Part shown: in pieces, positions 43,337 to 46,711 of the stretch
Layout: the number at the start of each line of letters is the position of its first letter
How positions within the stretch are numbered: the first letter of the stretch is position 1
Assembly: GCA_026397605.1 (NCBI GenBank)
Contig: JAPLUM010000752.1
Span: forward strand, 1 to 46,711
Length of the DNA: 46,711 nucleotides
Source of the DNA: Verrucomicrobiota bacterium
GTDB lineage: Bacteria; Verrucomicrobiota; Verrucomicrobiia; Verrucomicrobiales; Verrucomicrobiaceae
Reading direction: 5' to 3'
Program-made: the position numbers and the translations under genes
Notes under the pieces: generated by a model
The model's database searches: none
What the model saw: the letters and a program-made list of their open reading frames with translations, nothing else
Told to the model about the DNA's origin: nothing

Positions 43337-45280
43337 ATGTCTTCGGAATTACAGGTCACGCTCAAAAAACACTTCGGCCATGCGGCTTTTCGCCCAGGCC
43401 AGGAGCAGGTGATGCAGTCGTTGCTGGCGGGCAGAAGTGCGCTTGCGCTTTTCCCAACGAGTGCCGGAAAGTCTCTCTGCTATCAGCTGCCTGCTCTGCT
43501 GATGGATGGGGTGACTCTGGTTATTTCTCCGCTGATTGCCCTGATGAAGGATCAGGTGGAGACGCTGAAAGGGCGGGGAATTGCAGCGGCACGGCTGGAC
43601 TCTTCGCTTTCACTAGAGCAGTCTCAGCGGGTCTTTGATGACATGAGATCGGGCGTTTTAAAGCTGCTCTACATCGCGCCAGAGCGACTAATGAATGAAA
43701 ACTTTGTCGCGCGCCTCAAAGAGGTGAAAATTTCCATGATGGCGGTGGATGAGGCGCACTGTATCTCGGAGTGGGGACATAATTTCCGCCCTGAATATCT
43801 GCGATTGGCGCTGATGGCTCGTGAGCTGGGAATCAAGCCTTTGTTGGCACTGACGGCTACGGCGACGCCTGAAGTGGCGCGTGATATTCGAAAGGCCTTT
43901 GGCATCGCGGATGCGGATCACGTGCAGACCTCGTTTCATCGGGCCAATTTACATTACCGCATCACCCCCTGTCCTGCGCTGAAGAGGAAGGAGTATCTGG
44001 CCAAGGTACTGGCAAAGCGGAAAGGCGCTGCAATAGTTTATGTCACACTGCAAAACACAGCCGAGGAAGTGGCAACGTATCTCCAGCGCAATGGGGTGAA
44101 TGCTTTGGCCTATCACGCAGGTCTGCCAGATGAGCATCGGCACGCGGCGCAGGATTCCTTTATGAATGGTACGCTGGATGTCATCGTGGCCACCATCGCC
44201 TTTGGTATGGGGATCGATAAGGCAGACATCCGAGCAGTGTATCACTATAATCTACCGAAAACGCTGGAAAACTACATGCAGGAAACAGGTCGCGCTGGGC
44301 GTGATGGCAAGCCATCTCTCTGTGAACTGCTGGCCTGTAAAGACGACTGCATTGTGCTAGAGAACTTCACCTTTGGAGATACACCGACACCTCAGGCACT
44401 GCGCCAGCTCGTGGATCATTTGTTACGTCAGGGGCAGGAGTTTGATTTTTCACTCTACGATCTTTCCCAGTCCACAGACATACGCCCGCTCGTGATCGAG
44501 ACCGTTTTGACAAACCTAGAGCTCACCGGTGTGCTGCGGCCTCTGGGAATGTTTTACTCCAGCTATCAGTTCCGCTTTCTTCAGCCTGAGGCGCGGATTT
44601 TGTCGGGGCATAAACCTGAACGTCAGGCGTTTTTGAAGCGTGTCTTTTCCGCAGGCAAACGTGGCACGAAGTGGATTACTCTGAATCCAGATGAGGCCGC
44701 TGAGGAGATCCAAGAACCGAGAGAGCGGATCATGAAAGCCCTGACCTGGCTTCAGGAGTCTGGTGAGATCGAGTTAAAGCCCAGCAAGGCGCGCCAGCGC
44801 TATCGACTCTGTGATGATGCCAGCGAGCGTGATCCCGGACCGATCAGTGTGCAGATGCAGCAGCTTTTTATCCAGAGAGAGACGAGGGACGTGGAGCGTC
44901 TGAATCAGGTCTTAGAGTTGGCTGAGCATCGCGGCTGCCTCACACGCTGGTTAATGCGCTATTTTGGAGAAGAGATGCTCGAAGACTGCGGCACCTGCAC
45001 GAGTTGCCAAGAGCGGGCCAAAGGCGTGAATGAAGAAACCCCACGCCCGCTGCCCCAATCAGCTATTCCAGAGATCACCATGGAAAATGTGGCCTCCATC
45101 CGTGCTCTGATGGACCAGCGTCATGTCAGCCTGCGCACACCCAGGCAGCTAGCCCGTTTTCTCTGCGGCCTATCCAGCCCTGCTACCATTCGCGAGCGTC
45201 TCACTCGTGACGAGGCCTATGGAATGCTGGAGAAAGTGCCCTTTGCAGATGTGCTGGCGCAGACGGAGTCGATGCGTTAA
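43337..45280 (+). CDS. recQ: RecQ-family ATP-dependent DNA helicase
   Basis: This is a 3'-5' DNA helicase of 647 residues. Motif 0 is FGHAAFRPGQEQVM. Motif I reads FPTSAGKSLCYQLPALL, while most RecQ have TGGGKS. Then come ISPLIALMKDQV, the DEAH box AVDEAHCISEWGHNFRPEY with the aromatic loop, TATATPEV, and FHRANLHY. Domain 2 has YVTLQNTAEEVA, AFGMGIDKADIRAVYHYNLP and QETGRAGRDGKPS. The C-terminal region has a zinc-site-like RWLMRYFGEEMLEDCGTCTSC and a winged-helix part. I do not recognise a clear HRDC domain at the end. The ATG at 43337 is the first in frame with the family start. Its stop TAA abuts the stop of convergent opcA. Confidence 0.95.
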   Translation: MSSELQVTLKKHFGHAAFRPGQEQVMQSLLAGRSALALFPTSAGKSLCYQLPALLMDGVTLVISPLIALMKDQVETLKGRGIAAARLDSSLSLEQSQRVFDDMRSGVLKLLYIAPERLMNENFVARLKEVKISMMAVDEAHCISEWGHNFRPEYLRLALMARELGIKPLLALTATATPEVARDIRKAFGIADADHVQTSFHRANLHYRITPCPALKRKEYLAKVLAKRKGAAIVYVTLQNTAEEVATYLQRNGVNALAYHAGLPDEHRHAAQDSFMNGTLDVIVATIAFGMGIDKADIRAVYHYNLPKTLENYMQETGRAGRDGKPSLCELLACKDDCIVLENFTFGDTPTPQALRQLVDHLLRQGQEFDFSLYDLSQSTDIRPLVIETVLTNLELTGVLRPLGMFYSSYQFRFLQPEARILSGHKPERQAFLKRVFSAGKRGTKWITLNPDEAAEEIQEPRERIMKALTWLQESGEIELKPSKARQRYRLCDDASERDPGPISVQMQQLFIQRETRDVERLNQVLELAEHRGCLTRWLMRYFGEEMLEDCGTCTSCQERAKGVNEETPRPLPQSAIPEITMENVASIRALMDQRHVSLRTPRQLARFLCGLSSPATIRERLTRDEAYGMLEKVPFADVLAQTESMR

Positions 45281-46336
45281 TTAACGGCGGAGCATGGACT
45301 GCATGAGCGGTAGCACTTTCGAGTAGTGGGTGCTCCCACCGCTGCGGCTGAGTTGTTCGCTGATGAGGTCGGCGGCGCTGACGACGTCTGCGGGCAGCAG
45401 TTCTTCATGGCTGTGCCCTTCACAGATGGCGTTGACCCGCACAAAGCTGGAGAGTCCTTCCCGAGTGACACTGACTTCTAAACAGGGGGCAGTGAGGCGC
45501 AATGACTGCAGGGCACATCCAGTTTCGGTCTCGATCAAGGTGACTCGCAGGATGGAGCCGTCGGCCTTTTGAAAGACGAGTCCTTTTTGGCTTTCGTCCA
45601 TCACGGCTCCGAGCCGCTGAGTCACCCAGCCTGCCAAAAGAAGGGCGGCGCAACGTTCGGTTTTGACGTGGGTGATCTCGATGTTTTGCAGCTTGTCCAG
45701 ATGCTCGCGCGCTTTCATATCCTGAAAGGCATTGGCTAAGGCCGTGCGTAAAAAATGACTCCGTGTCCAGCTCAGGTCGCGAACATCGAAGTGGGCCGTT
45801 TCTGCGGCTTTGGCAGTGGCCAGGCTAGCGAGCTCACGCTGAGGATCAGTCCAAGTGCTGCTGTCAATGATGAGGGTGCCGATCCGGCTGTAGAAACGCT
45901 CTTCAAAGTTCTTCGTCAGCTCACCCTGCCACCAGACGATGAGTGGTAGATCAGAGTCGAGATGGGCAAAGACAATGTTTTGCACCTGGGCCGCATCGCC
46001 GCCTTCCAGCACAAAAGAAATCTGCTCGCTGCAGACGATCTGCTTGCCCTGATAGGGCCTGCAGAGCGCATTGATCCAGGCACGGGCCCGTTGTGGCTTG
46101 ACCTCTGGCAGGCACGTGATCATCAATGCCCGGCAGGCGTTTTCCGCAGTGATCTTGGCTAGTAAGTCATTGTTTTCAGTGAGTGACTCTGCGTCTTCAC
46201 TGTAAATGGCAAAGTTGATCAAGGAAGCTCGTGTCTTCGCCACGTCACTGTCCCACAGCTCTTTGAGCGCGCGGTCGATCTTGGTGAGTGGAACTTCGGT
46301 GCCGAGGCAGGCAAGGGTATCTTCGGTGAGGGGCAT
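45281..46336 (-). CDS. opcA: OpcA-like glucose-6-phosphate dehydrogenase assembly protein
   Basis: The protein belongs to the OpcA family, which helps assemble or redox-activate glucose-6-phosphate dehydrogenase in cyanobacteria and actinobacteria. The 351-residue product has the N-terminal TKIDRALKELWDSDVAKTRA, ENACRALMITCLPEV, the mid-protein LPLIVWWQGELTKNFEER, IDSSTWTDPQRELASLA, and DVRDLSWTRSHFLRTALANAF. These are the segments by which I recognise the family. In most genomes opcA lies next to zwf; no zwf is visible in the window. It starts at ATG 46336 and converges with recQ. Confidence 0.85.
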   Translation of the reverse strand: MPLTEDTLACLGTEVPLTKIDRALKELWDSDVAKTRASLINFAIYSEDAESLTENNDLLAKITAENACRALMITCLPEVKPQRARAWINALCRPYQGKQIVCSEQISFVLEGGDAAQVQNIVFAHLDSDLPLIVWWQGELTKNFEERFYSRIGTLIIDSSTWTDPQRELASLATAKAAETAHFDVRDLSWTRSHFLRTALANAFQDMKAREHLDKLQNIEITHVKTERCAALLLAGWVTQRLGAVMDESQKGLVFQKADGSILRVTLIETETGCALQSLRLTAPCLEVSVTREGLSSFVRVNAICEGHSHEELLPADVVSAADLISEQLSRSGGSTHYSKVLPLMQSMLRR

Positions 46337-46532
46337 GATTCTTCACTATTCTGCAAAGCAGTTCGCATCATACAACTAGGGAGTCGGCGCTAAACGCATC
46401 TCTGCAGGTTTAATTCTGTAAAATTGGCGCTTTGGTATGGGGTGGTTCAGCGGAGTCGATGTTGAAGCAGTATGCGGTTACGTGGGAAACTTTTTCGTCT
46501 TCGATTGCCAATCGAAGCTACACAACGAAGAA

Positions 46533-46558
46533 CGCGGACCCCGTTGCCAGAGTCCGCG
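46533..46558 (-). terminator. Possible terminator of the right-edge minus-strand gene
   Basis: CGCGGAC (46533-46539) and GTCCGCG (46552-46558) form a perfect 7-base stem with a 12-base loop. Read on the minus strand the stem is followed by TTCTTCGTT, a T-rich run. It lies 58 bases after the stop of the right-edge gene. The gap 46337-46615 between opcA and that gene holds no convincing gene otherwise. Confidence 0.5.
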
Positions 46559-46615
46559 CCTTGTCAGTCCCTTCACAACGACGTGTCAGGAAAATGGGTT
46601 TGTGTGGTCAGTGCA

Positions 46616-46711
46616 TCATGGCTGGCCAATGTAAATAATACCTCCCTGCTTGCCATCAAAGAAGTAGCCAATGCCGACGCCGTTGAGGCCAGGAAGGTCG
46701 CGGAGGGAACC
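46616..46711 (-). CDS. C-terminus of an uncharacterised protein, cut by the window edge
   Basis: The minus strand reads 31 codons from the right edge to a TGA at 46616-46618, ending LNGVGIGYFFDGKQGGIIYIGQP. No start is in the window. The glycine/aromatic-rich tail with alternating hydrophobic residues resembles a beta strand. The frame could be coincidental at this length, but a hairpin 58 bases downstream is consistent with a gene end. No family is recognised. Confidence 0.45.
   Translation of the reverse strand, partial: GSLRDLPGLNGVGIGYFFDGKQGGIIYIGQP

Overview
This window looks like an ordinary chromosomal segment of a member of the Verrucomicrobiota, probably near Verrucomicrobium or Prosthecobacter. 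That placement is inference from gene content: a giant secreted ELWxxDGT/NHL-repeat protein, a PQQ-type propeller beside a protein-kinase-like protein, a metallo-beta-lactamase nuclease fused to an ATP-dependent DNA ligase, OpcA, and a general scarcity of Shine-Dalgarno sequences. No 16S gene is present to confirm it. I see no CRISPR array, insertion sequence, integrase or rRNA operon.

Layout. 1-2728: a truncated ABC-2-like permease (minus strand, running off the left edge) and two uncharacterised membrane proteins. 2770-8766: rph, then four minus-strand genes: leuB, a membrane pseudokinase, a secreted PQQ-like propeller protein and an M42 aminopeptidase. 8951-15165: one very large extracellular repeat protein, now broken by a one-base frameshift near 12230. 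15265-16327: a DUF1361 membrane protein overlapping a DCC-family protein. 16432-23866: a tightly coupled five-gene peptide importer resembling YejB-YejE-YejA plus two ATPases. Both permeases carry extra periplasmic segments, and the first ATPase is fused to a kinase-like domain. 23874-27901: valS, radC and a redox/rhodanese protein on the minus strand. 27938-34616: pssA, a GT81-like glycosyltransferase, a von Willebrand A protein, a two-component pair and an AraC regulator. 34692-38922: clpP with a clear terminator, the nuclease-ligase fusion and a HAD phosphatase. 39054-40134: an initiator tRNA with its own terminator, then a polyprenyl diphosphate synthase. 40128-46336: a multispanning membrane protein, queF-queC, recQ and opcA. 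The last bases hold the C-terminus of another minus-strand gene.

Functional links. queF and queC give two steps of preQ1 synthesis. The response regulator and histidine kinase are adjacent. The peptide importer genes overlap or nearly abut and should be one transcript. rph, valS, the initiator tRNA, radC, recQ and the ligase fusion are information-processing genes scattered among metabolic ones.

Most unusual items: the ABC ATPase fused to a domain resembling the kinase of phage/plasmid polyvalent proteins (21185-22888); the MORN-like element inside the partner permease; the membrane pseudokinase in which the usual catalytic residues are replaced; the NHL propeller that interrupts an ELWxxDGT repeat; and an initiator tRNA with U72 and an A29:U41 pair. 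All family assignments are from reading the translated sequence; no database search was run.
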